From Anaerolineae bacterium (GTDB lineage Bacteria > Chloroflexota > Anaerolineae > Aggregatilineales > Phototrophicaceae), in NCBI GenBank assembly GCA_022820665.1, contig JAJEFB010000012.1, forward strand, positions 1-64,000: a stretch of DNA of 64,000 nt, written 5' to 3'. Position numbers and translations under genes: made by a program. Numbering within the stretch: position 1 is the first letter of the stretch; every line of letters starts with the position of its first letter. Under the pieces are notes generated by a model. The model was given only the letters and a program-made list of their open reading frames with translations. It made no database searches and was not told the DNA's origin. This document shows positions 8,583 to 17,372 of this stretch, piece after piece.

Positions 8583-9695
8583 TTAACCTCCGTATTGCAT
8601 CCGCATCTCGCGGAATATGCGCTCAAGGTTGCCCGAGCCAGTTAGGGGAAGCTTAATGGTTTCATCTTGCCATGAGGCCAGATAGACTGCGTTGACCGCT
8701 TCAATAGCCTTGCGACCCGCCGAGCCATCTATCCAGGGCGCTTTGTTCGCCAGAATAGACTCACAGAAGTGGTCAACTTGCCGCTTATAGGGACCGTATT
8801 CGCGCAATTCCAGGTCGAGGTTGCCGTAGTTGAAAATGGTCAGGTCTGTCTGCTGCCGTCCGCGCTCCCACAGGCGGACGGAAAATGGTTCCGGTGAGCT
8901 GTACTTCATAGCCGGGCCAAAGTGTAGCTCGAGCGCTGCTTCGGTACCCTCTAGGAGAAAATATTCAGTCATCGGCTTCTGCGACACATTGCTGACGTGA
9001 AGGGTGGAAACGACGCCATTCTCGTGCCGCAGGGTGGCATGGGCCTGCGTTTCGACTTCCCAATCCGGTCTAAGAATCTTCACATGCCCGCTGACACTTT
9101 GAACCTCTCCTGCCCACCAGCGGCACAGGTCCACGATATGACTGGCATTGTCCTGAAAGATGCCTCCCAGCGCGCGGAGGGACTGCCGCCAGTTGAAACC
9201 GAGCGGAGACAGGTCGTGGCACCAGCTCACTTCAGCGCGGATGTGAAACAGCTTGCCCAGTCTCCCTTCCTGTATGAGATCCTGCGCCAGTTGGAGGCTC
9301 TTGTCGAAGCGCTTGACAAAACCAATCATGAGTGTCACATCGTTTGTTTGGGCGGCTTGACGCATACGGTCGCAAGCCTCAATGGTAGGAGCCATTGGTT
9401 TTTCACAAAGAATGTGTTTGCCTGCTTGCGCCGCCTGAATGACTTGTTCTTCATGCAAATAAACTGGCGACGCAACAAGAACTGCATCGATATCGGCGTT
9501 CGCCAGAAATCTTCCGTAGTCATCGTAGCAATCGAAATCGCCGTAGTTCTGGGTCATGAAGTCCAGCGCCTGCCGATCCGGGTCCATCAGCGCCGTGACT
9601 TGACCTTTCTCAAGCAAGCGCAGAATGGGGGCATACATTGTCTGCGTACCCGCGAACCCGCACCCGGCTATACCGAGCTTGATTTTGCCTTTCAT
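8583..9695 (-). CDS. Gfo/Idh/MocA family sugar oxidoreductase
   Basis: A 370-residue NAD(P)-dependent enzyme. The N-terminal Rossmann motif is G-I-A-G-C-G-F-A-G (residues 8-16) and the hallmark E-K-P occurs near residue 97 within C-E-K-P-M-A. The C-terminal half is the family's beta-sheet substrate domain. Members oxidise or rearrange sugars and inositols; the characterised D-apiose dehydrogenase belongs here too. It lies between the sugar permeases and the mannosidase and is read on the same transcript, so it probably acts on the imported or released sugar. The start ATG follows directly on the ATP-free permease pair by 53 bases. Confidence 0.9.
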   Translation of the reverse strand: MKGKIKLGIAGCGFAGTQTMYAPILRLLEKGQVTALMDPDRQALDFMTQNYGDFDCYDDYGRFLANADIDAVLVASPVYLHEEQVIQAAQAGKHILCEKPMAPTIEACDRMRQAAQTNDVTLMIGFVKRFDKSLQLAQDLIQEGRLGKLFHIRAEVSWCHDLSPLGFNWRQSLRALGGIFQDNASHIVDLCRWWAGEVQSVSGHVKILRPDWEVETQAHATLRHENGVVSTLHVSNVSQKPMTEYFLLEGTEAALELHFGPAMKYSSPEPFSVRLWERGRQQTDLTIFNYGNLDLELREYGPYKRQVDHFCESILANKAPWIDGSAGRKAIEAVNAVYLASWQDETIKLPLTGSGNLERIFREMRMQYGG

Positions 9696-9748
9696 ATACC
9701 GTTACCGCTTCTCTTCGCTCAATATAGGTTTCCTATCCTGGCGTTGCT

Positions 9749-10636
9749 CTAGTTCTTTATTGCCCCGGCGGTCAATCCCTGCAGGAGTTGTTTTGAGGAG
9801 ATAAAGTAGATGATCAATACAGGCACGGATGAGAGCGAAAGAGCCGCCAGCAAGGCGTTCCAGTCGTTAGAGAACTGCCCCATGAACTGCTGCGCGCCCA
9901 GTGTCACTGTTCGCGTCGCTTCCCCTGGCGCCAGGACAAGAGGAAACCAGAGATCGTTCCACATAGGTATGATGGAAATCGCCGATACCGTACCTGTCGC
10001 CGGTCGGATGATGGGCAAGATGAGCCAAAATACCCGGTATTCGCTCGCGCCGTCCACTCGCGCGGCATCCTTCAACTCACTGGGGACCTGACTCATAAAC
10101 TGCGTCAATATGAAGACGGCAAGCGGCAGCCCCCCGGCGATATACACCACTATCAATGCCCACAATGTGCCGATGAGATCTAGAGAGACGATCAGGCGCA
10201 GTAAACTAACGGAGCCCAATCGTATCGGTATGATTATGCCCAACAGGAAAAAAAGTCGGAGCAAGTTGTTTCCCGGAAAAGAATATTCTGCAAGGGCAAA
10301 AGCCACCATTGTTCCGAATAAGAGAATGAGAGCAAGCGCAGTTAGGGTTACGAACAAACTGTTGAAGTAGTAGACGTGAAATTGGGACTTTTCAAAAACG
10401 GTCTCGTAGCCAACGACGTCAAATGTCGCAGCGTTGGGCAGGTGGTAGGGATTTCTGAATATTGCCCGGCGCGCCTTAAACGAATTAAGTACGACAAGGG
10501 CAACCGGCGCGGTAGACAGGAAGGCGAACATTATTAACATCCAGTGCTTTAGGATCTTGGTTGCCAGATGACGCAAGTCGAGGTCAGACTTGTAATTCCG
10601 CAATCGGTATTTTACTGCGTCAGCATTCCTTGCCAT
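9749..10636 (-). CDS. Carbohydrate ABC transporter permease (MalG type)
   Basis: A 295-residue inner-membrane permease with six predicted helices. The cytoplasmic coupling loop D-A-A-R-V-D-G-A-S-E-Y-R-V-F-W is the EAA motif that contacts the ATPase. The C-terminus Q-L-L-Q-G-L-T-A-G-A-I-K is the usual MalG-family ending. I trim a longer reading to the ATG at 10636, which lies 13 bases after the partner permease stop and has a GAGG upstream. It pairs with the gene at 10650-11597 and the binding protein at 12055-13338. No ATPase gene is in this operon, so a shared MsmK/UgpC-type ATPase encoded elsewhere is likely. Confidence 0.9.
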   Translation of the reverse strand: MARNADAVKYRLRNYKSDLDLRHLATKILKHWMLIMFAFLSTAPVALVVLNSFKARRAIFRNPYHLPNAATFDVVGYETVFEKSQFHVYYFNSLFVTLTALALILLFGTMVAFALAEYSFPGNNLLRLFFLLGIIIPIRLGSVSLLRLIVSLDLIGTLWALIVVYIAGGLPLAVFILTQFMSQVPSELKDAARVDGASEYRVFWLILPIIRPATGTVSAISIIPMWNDLWFPLVLAPGEATRTVTLGAQQFMGQFSNDWNALLAALSLSSVPVLIIYFISSKQLLQGLTAGAIKN

Positions 10637-10649
10637 AACGCGCCATGCC

Positions 10650-11597
10650 TCACAGCTCGTAAGATCTGATCCGCCGGCGGATGAAGAGGTAAAGCAAGAC
10701 ACCGGCGAGGAGAATGACAAACATCGTTCCGGCGACAGCCGCCCCCATGTGCGGATCGGCTTTCTGAAATCCAGAACCGAAGAAGGTACGATAGAAAAAC
10801 GTCATCATTGTATCGCTGGCGTAATTGGGGCCAGCATCCGCGCCTTTCAGCGCAAATATGACATCGAAGGCATTAAAGTTCCCGATGTAGGTCAGCAGCG
10901 AAATAATGCCGATCATCGGCATCAACAACGGCAACTTAATTCGCCAGAAAATCTGCCAGTCGGTCGCGCCGTCGACATAGGCTGCTTCAAACAGGTCGTT
11001 AGGAATGCTAATCAATGTCGCGAAATACAACATCATAGGTATGCCCAGATACTGCCACGCGGAGATTAGCGCTAGCGTGATCAGCGCTGTGCTCTCAAGG
11101 CCCAACCAAGGTTGCGCGTAAGCCCCCAGTCCTAAGGTCTTCAAAATGTCATAGACGACACCCCACAGCGGGCTTAACAGAAGTCTCCAGACAAATGCGG
11201 CAATCGCGAGCGAGAGGATAGCGGGCGAGAAGATCAGTACGCGATAGAGCAAGCCCCCTCTTGTCTTCGTAGACAGCGCTGCCGCAAGGAGAAGCGCTAT
11301 CGGATTCTGGACCAACATGTTAACCGCAAAGAAGAGGAAACTATTCTTTAGGGCATTCAGCAAGCGAGGCTGCAAGATAGCTTCGTCAGTAATCAGTGTT
11401 ACATAATTCTCGGTACCCACGAACCGCTCTACGCCACGAGTCTCTTGCACGAAGAAACCCAGGCGCAGGGAATCAAACAAGGGATAAATCATGAACAAAC
11501 CATAGACGGCGAGTGCCGGAGCCAGGAAGACAATGATATGTGTGGGAAAGGGTTTCCTGTGCTTGGGTTGGCCACTTCGCGACAGGCTTGCTGTCAT
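10650..11597 (-). CDS. Carbohydrate ABC transporter permease (MalF type)
   Basis: A 315-residue inner-membrane permease. After a basic N-terminus the first helix includes I-I-V-F-L-A-P-A-L-A, and the EAA coupling loop is E-A-A-Y-V-D-G-A-T-D-W-Q-I-F-W-R-I-K-L-P. The ATG has GAGGAG seven bases upstream. It forms a heterodimer with the MalG-type partner immediately downstream. Together with the binding protein this is a CUT1-type importer, the class that takes up oligosaccharides and glycosides, which suits the neighbouring alpha-mannosidase. Confidence 0.9.
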   Translation of the reverse strand: MTASLSRSGQPKHRKPFPTHIIVFLAPALAVYGLFMIYPLFDSLRLGFFVQETRGVERFVGTENYVTLITDEAILQPRLLNALKNSFLFFAVNMLVQNPIALLLAAALSTKTRGGLLYRVLIFSPAILSLAIAAFVWRLLLSPLWGVVYDILKTLGLGAYAQPWLGLESTALITLALISAWQYLGIPMMLYFATLISIPNDLFEAAYVDGATDWQIFWRIKLPLLMPMIGIISLLTYIGNFNAFDVIFALKGADAGPNYASDTMMTFFYRTFFGSGFQKADPHMGAAVAGTMFVILLAGVLLYLFIRRRIRSYEL

Positions 11598-12054
11598 TGC
11601 ATCACTCCTCGGAACAAGTCGTCCGGAGTTTTAGTCTGTTCTGGCAAATCCGTTTGCTTCTGGAGAGGTGGGCATCGCGGACATAGTTCCCTGAGCGAGC
11701 GCAACACAGGTTTTTTCAACACAGCCGCTCGGCGACAGCGAATTGTCCTGCCGCGCTCACACAAAATAATAAGCCTTCTCGTCGCATGAGCGACGCGGTT
11801 TATCAAAAAAGAAGGCGAAGAGGGCACAGAGAGAACGGCGGGCGACTCACAAGAGTCTGTTGAAAAACATCCCGCAGCCCCCAGCCCTTGCGTCCCCTCG
11901 GTCTCCCGCTTCACGGGGTAAGATCAAGGGGAGGGGTTGGGGTGGGGATAAAATGAGAATTTCAACAAGGTCCACAGAGTCGCCCCTACAATTCGACTAT
12001 GCTGCAGAATATTAGGTCTACTCACTGCAGCAAGCCCCTATCTGATGCTAAGAC
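11598..12054. other. Gap between binding protein and permease holding an 81-bp dispersed repeat
   Basis: I see no gene in these 457 bases. They contain one copy of an 81-bp structured repeat (11719-11799, partner at 41696-41776) and a G-rich stretch around 11880-11950 of low complexity. The gap separates the solute-binding protein from its two permeases, a place where operons often carry an attenuating hairpin. Confidence 0.6.
11719..11799 (-). repeat. 81-bp structured dispersed repeat, copy 1
   Basis: The reverse complement aligns without gaps to 41696-41776 with 72 of 81 identities by hand count. It includes the palindrome CGTCGC-ATGA-GCGACG and a second G+C-rich region able to fold. Both copies lie between genes in a minus-strand operon, one between a binding protein and its permeases and one between an ABC ATPase and a VOC gene. 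Confidence 0.75.
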
Positions 12055-13338
12055 TCACCCCCCCATTTGGGGTTCGTACCATGATGCGAGGCCAGCCTGG
12101 ACAGTTTGAGCTGCTTCATCGGGTGTCATCTCGCCATTCATAACGAGTTGGGTCACGCGAATCAGTTCGCTATCGGTATTGGGCTCGCCCCTCGAGAGGA
12201 TGGCATAGGCGTTCCGCGGTGACGATCCACAGTGCTGTCGCCAGCCCGCGTACACTTGCACCATCGGGTCGGACGCCTCGACGACATGGTTAGACATGGC
12301 AAAGAACCCAGGCAGCGCGTTGTTCCATAGTTCAGCGAACTCGGCCGAGCCCAGCCAATCCAGGAAAAGCCGCGCTTCTTCCGGGTGTTGAGTATTCGCG
12401 TTCAAGCCCATACCCATGTCCATGTGGTCATTGATATAGCAATCCGCGCCTTCTTCGGGGACTGGCGGCGGGAAGGCGCCGATACCAAAATCATCCCCCA
12501 CCAGTTGGTTGAAGATCGAGATTTCCCATGACCCTGCTGGATAAACCGCAGAGCCGCCCAGCGTGAAGAGGTTTTGCATATCAGGGTAAGAGACTGCCTG
12601 ATAACCATCAGGCATGTAGTCTGCCCACGCTGCCAGGAACTCCCAAGCCTGGACATACTCTTGATCCGTGAACGCGCCGGTCCCATCAACCAAAGCCAGT
12701 CGCCCTTCCTCGCCGCGCCAGAAGCTGACACCGGCAAGCTGGAATCCCAGAAGTCCTGGAACAAACCCGTCAGCAGTTCCCATCGCCAGCGGCACATACT
12801 GCCCGTCCTGTTCAACCGCCGCCAACAAATCGAGGAATTCCTGTGCAGTAGCGGGTTCTTCTAGACCAAGTTCCGCAAAGATATCGGTGTTGTACATGAA
12901 GCCATGGATCACTGCCGCAAGTGGTACGCCGAAGCGTTCGCCGTCGTCGGTGCTCCAGGCGCTCAGCGCGCCATCGCTATAATTCTCAAGGCTGCCGAGG
13001 TCGTCAAGGTTAGCCAAGTCGCCGTTGAGGTACATCTCGAGGCGGTAGTCGAAGGGCTCGATCATTATCAGGTCGCCTGCGGTACCAGCCTCGATCTTTG
13101 TGCCCAAGGTGGCGCTGTATTCGGTATTAATGGTTGGCTGAAAGTCGACACTGATGTTCGGATATCTGGCTTCGAAAGCCGGGAGAATCACGTCGTTCCA
13201 CTCGTCGGCATCGTCAACCCGCCAGCTTTCAATGATGAGCGTAACCGTGTCATCTTGCGCCAGAATGGAACCCAGCGGCAATGCAAGAACAGCAGCCGCC
13301 AACAATACAATTGCAATTCGCACATAGTTGGATGTCAT
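12055..13338 (-). CDS. Sugar ABC transporter substrate-binding protein (family 1)
   Basis: A secreted 427-residue binding protein. The signal peptide spans residues 1-27 and ends in I-L-A|Q-D-D without a lipobox cysteine. The mature protein has the family-1 layout: an N-terminal strand V-T-L-I-I-E-S-W, then P-A-F-E-A-R-Y-P-N-I-S-V and a later G-S-W-E-I. GGAGGAG four bases upstream supports the ATG. It delivers a sugar or oligosaccharide to the two permeases downstream. The 457-base gap before the permeases carries a structured repeat that may lower permease expression relative to the binding protein; that is inference. Confidence 0.9.
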   Translation of the reverse strand: MTSNYVRIAIVLLAAAVLALPLGSILAQDDTVTLIIESWRVDDADEWNDVILPAFEARYPNISVDFQPTINTEYSATLGTKIEAGTAGDLIMIEPFDYRLEMYLNGDLANLDDLGSLENYSDGALSAWSTDDGERFGVPLAAVIHGFMYNTDIFAELGLEEPATAQEFLDLLAAVEQDGQYVPLAMGTADGFVPGLLGFQLAGVSFWRGEEGRLALVDGTGAFTDQEYVQAWEFLAAWADYMPDGYQAVSYPDMQNLFTLGGSAVYPAGSWEISIFNQLVGDDFGIGAFPPPVPEEGADCYINDHMDMGMGLNANTQHPEEARLFLDWLGSAEFAELWNNALPGFFAMSNHVVEASDPMVQVYAGWRQHCGSSPRNAYAILSRGEPNTDSELIRVTQLVMNGEMTPDEAAQTVQAGLASWYEPQMGG

Positions 13339-13442
13339 TTCACTCCTCCGAGAAGCTAACAGTTAATACGTCGTGTTGGATACTCATAATTAGTCTGTCG
13401 CCTATATACCACCTCCTTGATCCGCCGGTTTCCAGTTACGGC

Positions 13443-14198
13443 CTATGGGAATACCTGCCCGTCAATCTGGGAAGGATCATGTGTCAACACAATGTGATCG
13501 GCCCGCTCAATGGTGGTTTCCATGCTGTGCCACAGATCAACAAAGCTCGCGAAGCGACCAATGGGCGTTAACGGCCATCCGCGCTCGCGATCAGGTTCAA
13601 GATTTTCGCGCACGAAGAACAGATCGCCCGCCAGAACATAGGCGCCGGCTTCGGTTTGAACCGAGACAGCCTGATGACCGGGGCTATGACCAGGCGTAGG
13701 AAAGACGCTGATGCCTTCTACGATCTCTTCTTCACCGGTCACCAAATCGAATTCACAACCAAGCCAGGGTGGCTCGAGTCCGCAGCTCGGATGTTCATAC
13801 GAGGTCCAGTAAGGGGGAATTGGATTGAGTGCGAAACCGTACTCAACCTCGCTAACCACAAGCCTGGCTTTGGAAAACCGCTTGACATTGTAACAATGGT
13901 CCCAGTGAAGATGGGTGAAGATGATCATATCGATCTCGTCAGTACCGATGCCCATCGTTTTGAGCTGTTCGTGTATAGCCTGACCCGGTTCCTGTCGTCC
14001 CGCATGATGGTACGTCACAGACCGCTGAGTATCGCTCATTCCCGTGTCTACCAGAATCTTGCTTCCGCCACCCTCCACAAGAAAGGCGAAAACGGGGTGC
14101 TCGATTATCTGCCCCGCTCCCTTTCTAAAAGTGGCGTATTGGGCTTTGTCTAGCTCCTGAAAGCCAGTGTTTATCAGACGTATGGTGTAACGAGTCAT
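13443..14198 (-). CDS. Metallo-beta-lactamase-fold hydrolase (lactonase-like)
   Basis: A 251-residue dinuclear-zinc hydrolase. The signature His96-x-His98-x-Asp100-His101 (H-L-H-W-D-H) is complete, followed by G-H-S-P-G-H, A-G-D and T-H-D-P, the remaining metal ligands. The layout, with an N-terminal V-D-T-G strand, resembles N-acyl-homoserine lactonases (AiiA/AhlD), but similar proteins hydrolyse many esters and lactones. It follows the SorC regulator by six bases and lies beside sugar oxidoreductases. A lactonase acting on the product of the Gfo/Idh or alcohol dehydrogenase is the most attractive role; quorum quenching is the alternative. Confidence 0.85.
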   Translation of the reverse strand: MTRYTIRLINTGFQELDKAQYATFRKGAGQIIEHPVFAFLVEGGGSKILVDTGMSDTQRSVTYHHAGRQEPGQAIHEQLKTMGIGTDEIDMIIFTHLHWDHCYNVKRFSKARLVVSEVEYGFALNPIPPYWTSYEHPSCGLEPPWLGCEFDLVTGEEEIVEGISVFPTPGHSPGHQAVSVQTEAGAYVLAGDLFFVRENLEPDRERGWPLTPIGRFASFVDLWHSMETTIERADHIVLTHDPSQIDGQVFP

Positions 14199-14204
14199 GT
14201 TTGC

Positions 14205-15245
14205 TTACACCCTTCCTTGCCGCAAGAGGCTGGATTGATGATGTTCTTCTATTGCCGCAGGCACACTTGTCCCGTTTTCCGAGGGCTCGCCCTGCAATGC
14301 ATAATGCTTTTCAAGTACCGCTATTGCGGTATCACTATCGGTAACAAGTGTAGTAATTAGCTCGCCATACATTAACCCAAGGATCGCTTGAATTCTGTGC
14401 GAGCCCATGGTTAGCGCAATGCGCTCAGGGATCTTTCGCAAGTCATCAAATTTAAGGGCAATTGCACGTTCTCTGAACTCAGTATCGCACTCCCTACCAT
14501 TGAAATCATAGAATCTGCCCATGATCGAACCGACTGCATTGCTTTCTTTCAAATACTCAAAGTCAGTTTCAGACACATACCCTGAGCGATGTAGAAGTGA
14601 GTCAACGTCGGTTGGTCCTACGCCCATAATGGCGATGTCAGACTCCGACGCTATGTCTAGCGTGTTGCGGATGATCGGTTCATTTGACAATGCGTGAGCC
14701 GTCGCGACGTTTTCAACTATGGTTGGCGCAGGCAACTGGAAACATTCAGCATTCAGTTTTCTTGCGATCTGCAAAGTTACAGCCCGCGCTGAGATTTCGT
14801 CTGTAACTTGTCCGAATCCCCCGGCGAGATCCACCACGCGCTGTGCCTTCAGCTGGTCGGTTGGAAGATTCTCAACCAAATGAGCAATTGTGCGTCCCCA
14901 AGTTATGCTCAGAGAGGTTTCCGGTTTGATGTCAGCCAATAAACTTGCCCCAGCTTGCCCTACAGCTAACCTCACCGCGCTGATATCAGACCTATAGGGT
15001 GTAGGTACAACGACTGCTAGCTTGATGGGGAAACTTTGTTCAAGTTGAAGGGCTAATTTCTCATGTTCAATATTTGAATCATGGAAATGAACCTGAACAA
15101 TGCCTTTTTCAACGGCTTCCTTGATATAACGCGATACTTTAAAGCGAGAGATTTGCAATTGCTTTGCAATTTCCTGCATCGTCATATTCTCGTGATAAAA
15201 CAAGTAGCAACTGCGTAGTAACTGCGAATCCCTTGGCAAGCTCAT
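14205..15245 (-). CDS. SorC/DeoR-type sugar-binding transcriptional regulator
   Basis: A 346-residue regulator. A helix-turn-helix lies at about residues 21-44 (M-T-M-Q-E-I-A-K-Q-L-Q-I-S-R-F-K-V-S-R-Y), and the C-terminal domain is the phosphosugar-isomerase-like effector domain with S-I-T-W-G-R-T and a G-V-G-P segment. SorC-family proteins bind a sugar phosphate and control the operon they sit in. It is the natural candidate to bind the 33-bp palindrome at 17217-17249 that separates this minus-strand cluster from the divergent isomerase/RuBisCO-like gene, though nothing in the sequence proves that pairing. Confidence 0.9.
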   Translation of the reverse strand: MSLPRDSQLLRSCYLFYHENMTMQEIAKQLQISRFKVSRYIKEAVEKGIVQVHFHDSNIEHEKLALQLEQSFPIKLAVVVPTPYRSDISAVRLAVGQAGASLLADIKPETSLSITWGRTIAHLVENLPTDQLKAQRVVDLAGGFGQVTDEISARAVTLQIARKLNAECFQLPAPTIVENVATAHALSNEPIIRNTLDIASESDIAIMGVGPTDVDSLLHRSGYVSETDFEYLKESNAVGSIMGRFYDFNGRECDTEFRERAIALKFDDLRKIPERIALTMGSHRIQAILGLMYGELITTLVTDSDTAIAVLEKHYALQGEPSENGTSVPAAIEEHHQSSLLRQGRV

Positions 15246-15299
15246 TGGCTTATCCCAGTCGATATCTTGGTCGATAAAGTTGTGCTACGGTGACTGATT

Positions 15300-16223
15300 T
15301 TACAGTTCAATACCGACTTCATCGCACAATTGTGTCATATAGTCTTTGGCTAACTTGTGTTGCCGCTCGATTTCAGGCGTGGACTGCGGTGAACGGTGGA
15401 AACCAGGATAGCCAGCGGCGCCCGGCACATCCTCTAACTCAAGAGAAAGAGGTCCATCGTATCCTATATTCTTAAGGGCTATGAGGAACGCTCGCCAATC
15501 AACTTTGCCTTTGCCTGGCCGCCAATGAGCGTTTGTCTGCCCATCGTTGTCAGAAATATGGGTGTGAAATATTCGATCGCCAACTTCATACGCTACCATG
15601 TTGGGTAGCTCTCCCATTGGGAAAAGATGGCTGGGATCCAGATTAAGTCCAATCGCTTTGGAGTCAATTTGGTCAACAATGCGCAACATGCCGGCGGCAT
15701 TATGCATCATTCGGTGCGGATGCGGCTCCAAGGCCACCCGCATCTCTCTTTCTTCGCAAGCTTCAGCAAATTGCCGTAATACATCGATCATGTCAAACCA
15801 GTTTTGTTTCCAATTGAGTCCATCAGGGAATTCTACACTCCACTCTTGTGACGTTGGTTTCCCCAGCAAAACGGGAATGTCAACATCAAATGGATTGGGA
15901 GGGAGGGCGATTATCTTGTCGGCGCCGAGTTGGCCTGCGGCGTCTAAAACCCGTTTGAATTGATCAACAGCTTCTGCCCTCTGTTTGGGATCAGTACTGC
16001 CAATTCCTACCGGGATACAAAAGACACTGGATAGAACCAGACCCAAATCAGCTATGAGATTTCGCAAGTTTCTATTCGTCTCCGGTGTGTAGTAGTCTTG
16101 TAAAAATTCTTCGCTCCAAATTGTCAATTCCGCGCCCTTGAAACCCAGTCGAGCGACGGTTTGCAGGGCTTCGTCATAGGGTGGCGCCCAGCTAAACGTC
16201 CAAGTTGTTGCACCCAGATACAT
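15300..16223 (-). CDS. Sugar phosphate isomerase/epimerase-like TIM-barrel protein
   Basis: A 307-residue member of the AP-endonuclease-2/xylose-isomerase-like superfamily. Metal-ligand positions are visible as E-P-H-P-H (about residue 165), N-L-D-P-S-H, H-T-H-I-S-D-N-D and the terminal L-S-L-E-L-E-D. Members isomerise or epimerise sugars, dehydrate inosose, or decarboxylate branched oxo-sugar acids, so the reaction is open. GGAGG seven bases before the ATG fixes the start. It is a neighbour and distant paralog of the gene at 16301, and both lie between the regulator and the shared promoter region. Confidence 0.85.
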   Translation of the reverse strand: MYLGATTWTFSWAPPYDEALQTVARLGFKGAELTIWSEEFLQDYYTPETNRNLRNLIADLGLVLSSVFCIPVGIGSTDPKQRAEAVDQFKRVLDAAGQLGADKIIALPPNPFDVDIPVLLGKPTSQEWSVEFPDGLNWKQNWFDMIDVLRQFAEACEEREMRVALEPHPHRMMHNAAGMLRIVDQIDSKAIGLNLDPSHLFPMGELPNMVAYEVGDRIFHTHISDNDGQTNAHWRPGKGKVDWRAFLIALKNIGYDGPLSLELEDVPGAAGYPGFHRSPQSTPEIERQHKLAKDYMTQLCDEVGIEL

Positions 16224-16300
16224 TGTTTTACCTCCAGTTTTAGGATGATTCTAAATGTGCGTCTCGTCTTACATATTTCGCTTCTGCAGCGATTGTTGTG

Positions 16301-17110
16301 CTAGAGGCTTGCTATCAGTTCGTCAAGTGTCGAATAGGCTTTGTCCAAAATCTCTTCAATAGGCTGCTCCCAGTACTCAGAGCGAAAAATCTCCACGGAG
16401 AGGTAACCATCGTAGCCCTTGTCCTTAAGCAATGACAATTGTGTATAAGGTATTACGCCAAGCGTCGGGTAGAGACGGTGCGCATCCGTCAACTCATTGA
16501 GGGCGCCATCCTCACAGTCATTAACGTGGATGATATCCAACTTATCTAACGGAATAGCCTGTATGTCTTGATCTGAGACCCCAGACCGGAAGTAGTGGAA
16601 CGTGTCCATCAGTATGCCTACATTGGTAGGCGCGCCTGCCAGCTCGATTAATTGCAATGCTGCAGACGGTCCGGGGACGAGTGTATGGCCGCCGATAGGT
16701 TCAATAGTCAAACGGATCCCATTCTCGGCTGCGAGCCGAGCCATGTCAGCCAGTTCCTTTGCGTGGATAGCGAGCGCTTCCTCACGTGTAAGACGGGCTG
16801 GTTGGAAATCAGGACAAATAGCGAGCAAATTGCAGCCTATCTGAGGAGCAAGTTGAATCGCTTCACGAAATTCCTGGCGCGCTTGCTCACTGTCACGAAA
16901 AGGCCAAATCCTTAGCGGGCAGATACTCACTGGGATCAGGTCGTTTTTCGTTAGTAGTCGTTTCAGGTCGCTGGTTGAATGGTTATCGAGATAAGCAAGG
17001 AGCTTATCCCACCAGATTTCCAGACCTGCGAAGCCAGCCTGAGCAGCTGCGGCGATGTCCTGTTCCAAAGTATAGGGCATGGTCGTCGCCCCATTTACGC
17101 ATGATTTCAT
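16301..17110 (-). CDS. Sugar phosphate isomerase/epimerase-like TIM-barrel protein
   Basis: A 269-residue member of the same superfamily as the downstream gene, with the metal-site pattern I-E-P-I-G-G (about residue 140), L-M-D-T-F-H, I-I-H-V-N-D and the terminal L-S-V-E-I-F. The N-terminal A-A-A-A-Q-A-G-F-A-G-L-E-I-W-W is typical of 2-hydroxypyruvate-isomerase/IolE-like proteins. Starts at 17164, 17125 and 17110 are all possible; I prefer 17110, after which the barrel begins promptly. It is first in the minus-strand run and diverges from the RpiB/RuBisCO-like fusion. With its paralog it may supply the isomerisations linking the imported sugar to that enzyme. Confidence 0.83.
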   Translation of the reverse strand: MKSCVNGATTMPYTLEQDIAAAAQAGFAGLEIWWDKLLAYLDNHSTSDLKRLLTKNDLIPVSICPLRIWPFRDSEQARQEFREAIQLAPQIGCNLLAICPDFQPARLTREEALAIHAKELADMARLAAENGIRLTIEPIGGHTLVPGPSAALQLIELAGAPTNVGILMDTFHYFRSGVSDQDIQAIPLDKLDIIHVNDCEDGALNELTDAHRLYPTLGVIPYTQLSLLKDKGYDGYLSVEIFRSEYWEQPIEEILDKAYSTLDELIASL

Positions 17111-17216
17111 TCCACGCCTGCCCATGAACTCATATACTACAGATTTCGCGCAAGCCAAAGTCAAGTTTCATCTATGACTTGTCGCTGGACACCATAAACA
17201 AGAGCCTACCAATTTT

Positions 17217-17249
17217 TGCACTTATGAGCATAATATGCTCTTATGTGCA
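17217..17249. promoter_or_regulatory. 33-bp imperfect palindromic operator between divergent genes
   Basis: The sequence is an inverted repeat centred on 17233. The outer arms are TGCAC and GTGCA, the inner arms GAGCATA and TATGCTC around a single central A, and TA pairs lie between; 14 of 16 base pairs match. It lies in the only divergent intergenic region of the first cluster, between the TIM-barrel gene (start 17110) and the fusion gene (start 17373). The size and symmetry suit a dimeric or tetrameric sugar regulator such as the SorC-type protein at 14205. Confidence 0.7.
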
Positions 17250-17372
17250 GTAATGTAATAGTTTTGGGAGTTGATGTCAAGGTCCAATGGTTCAAGCATT
17301 GAGTTTTTACCTGTTGCTGAGTCCATTTCACGCCTGAATGACCGTTACCATCTGATCGCGAGGAGAACTATC

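Noticed and set aside
13443..14198. Quorum-quenching N-acyl-homoserine lactonase as a firm name for the MBL-fold gene.
   Set aside because: The metal motif is shared by many hydrolases, and the sugar-operon context points to another lactone or ester.
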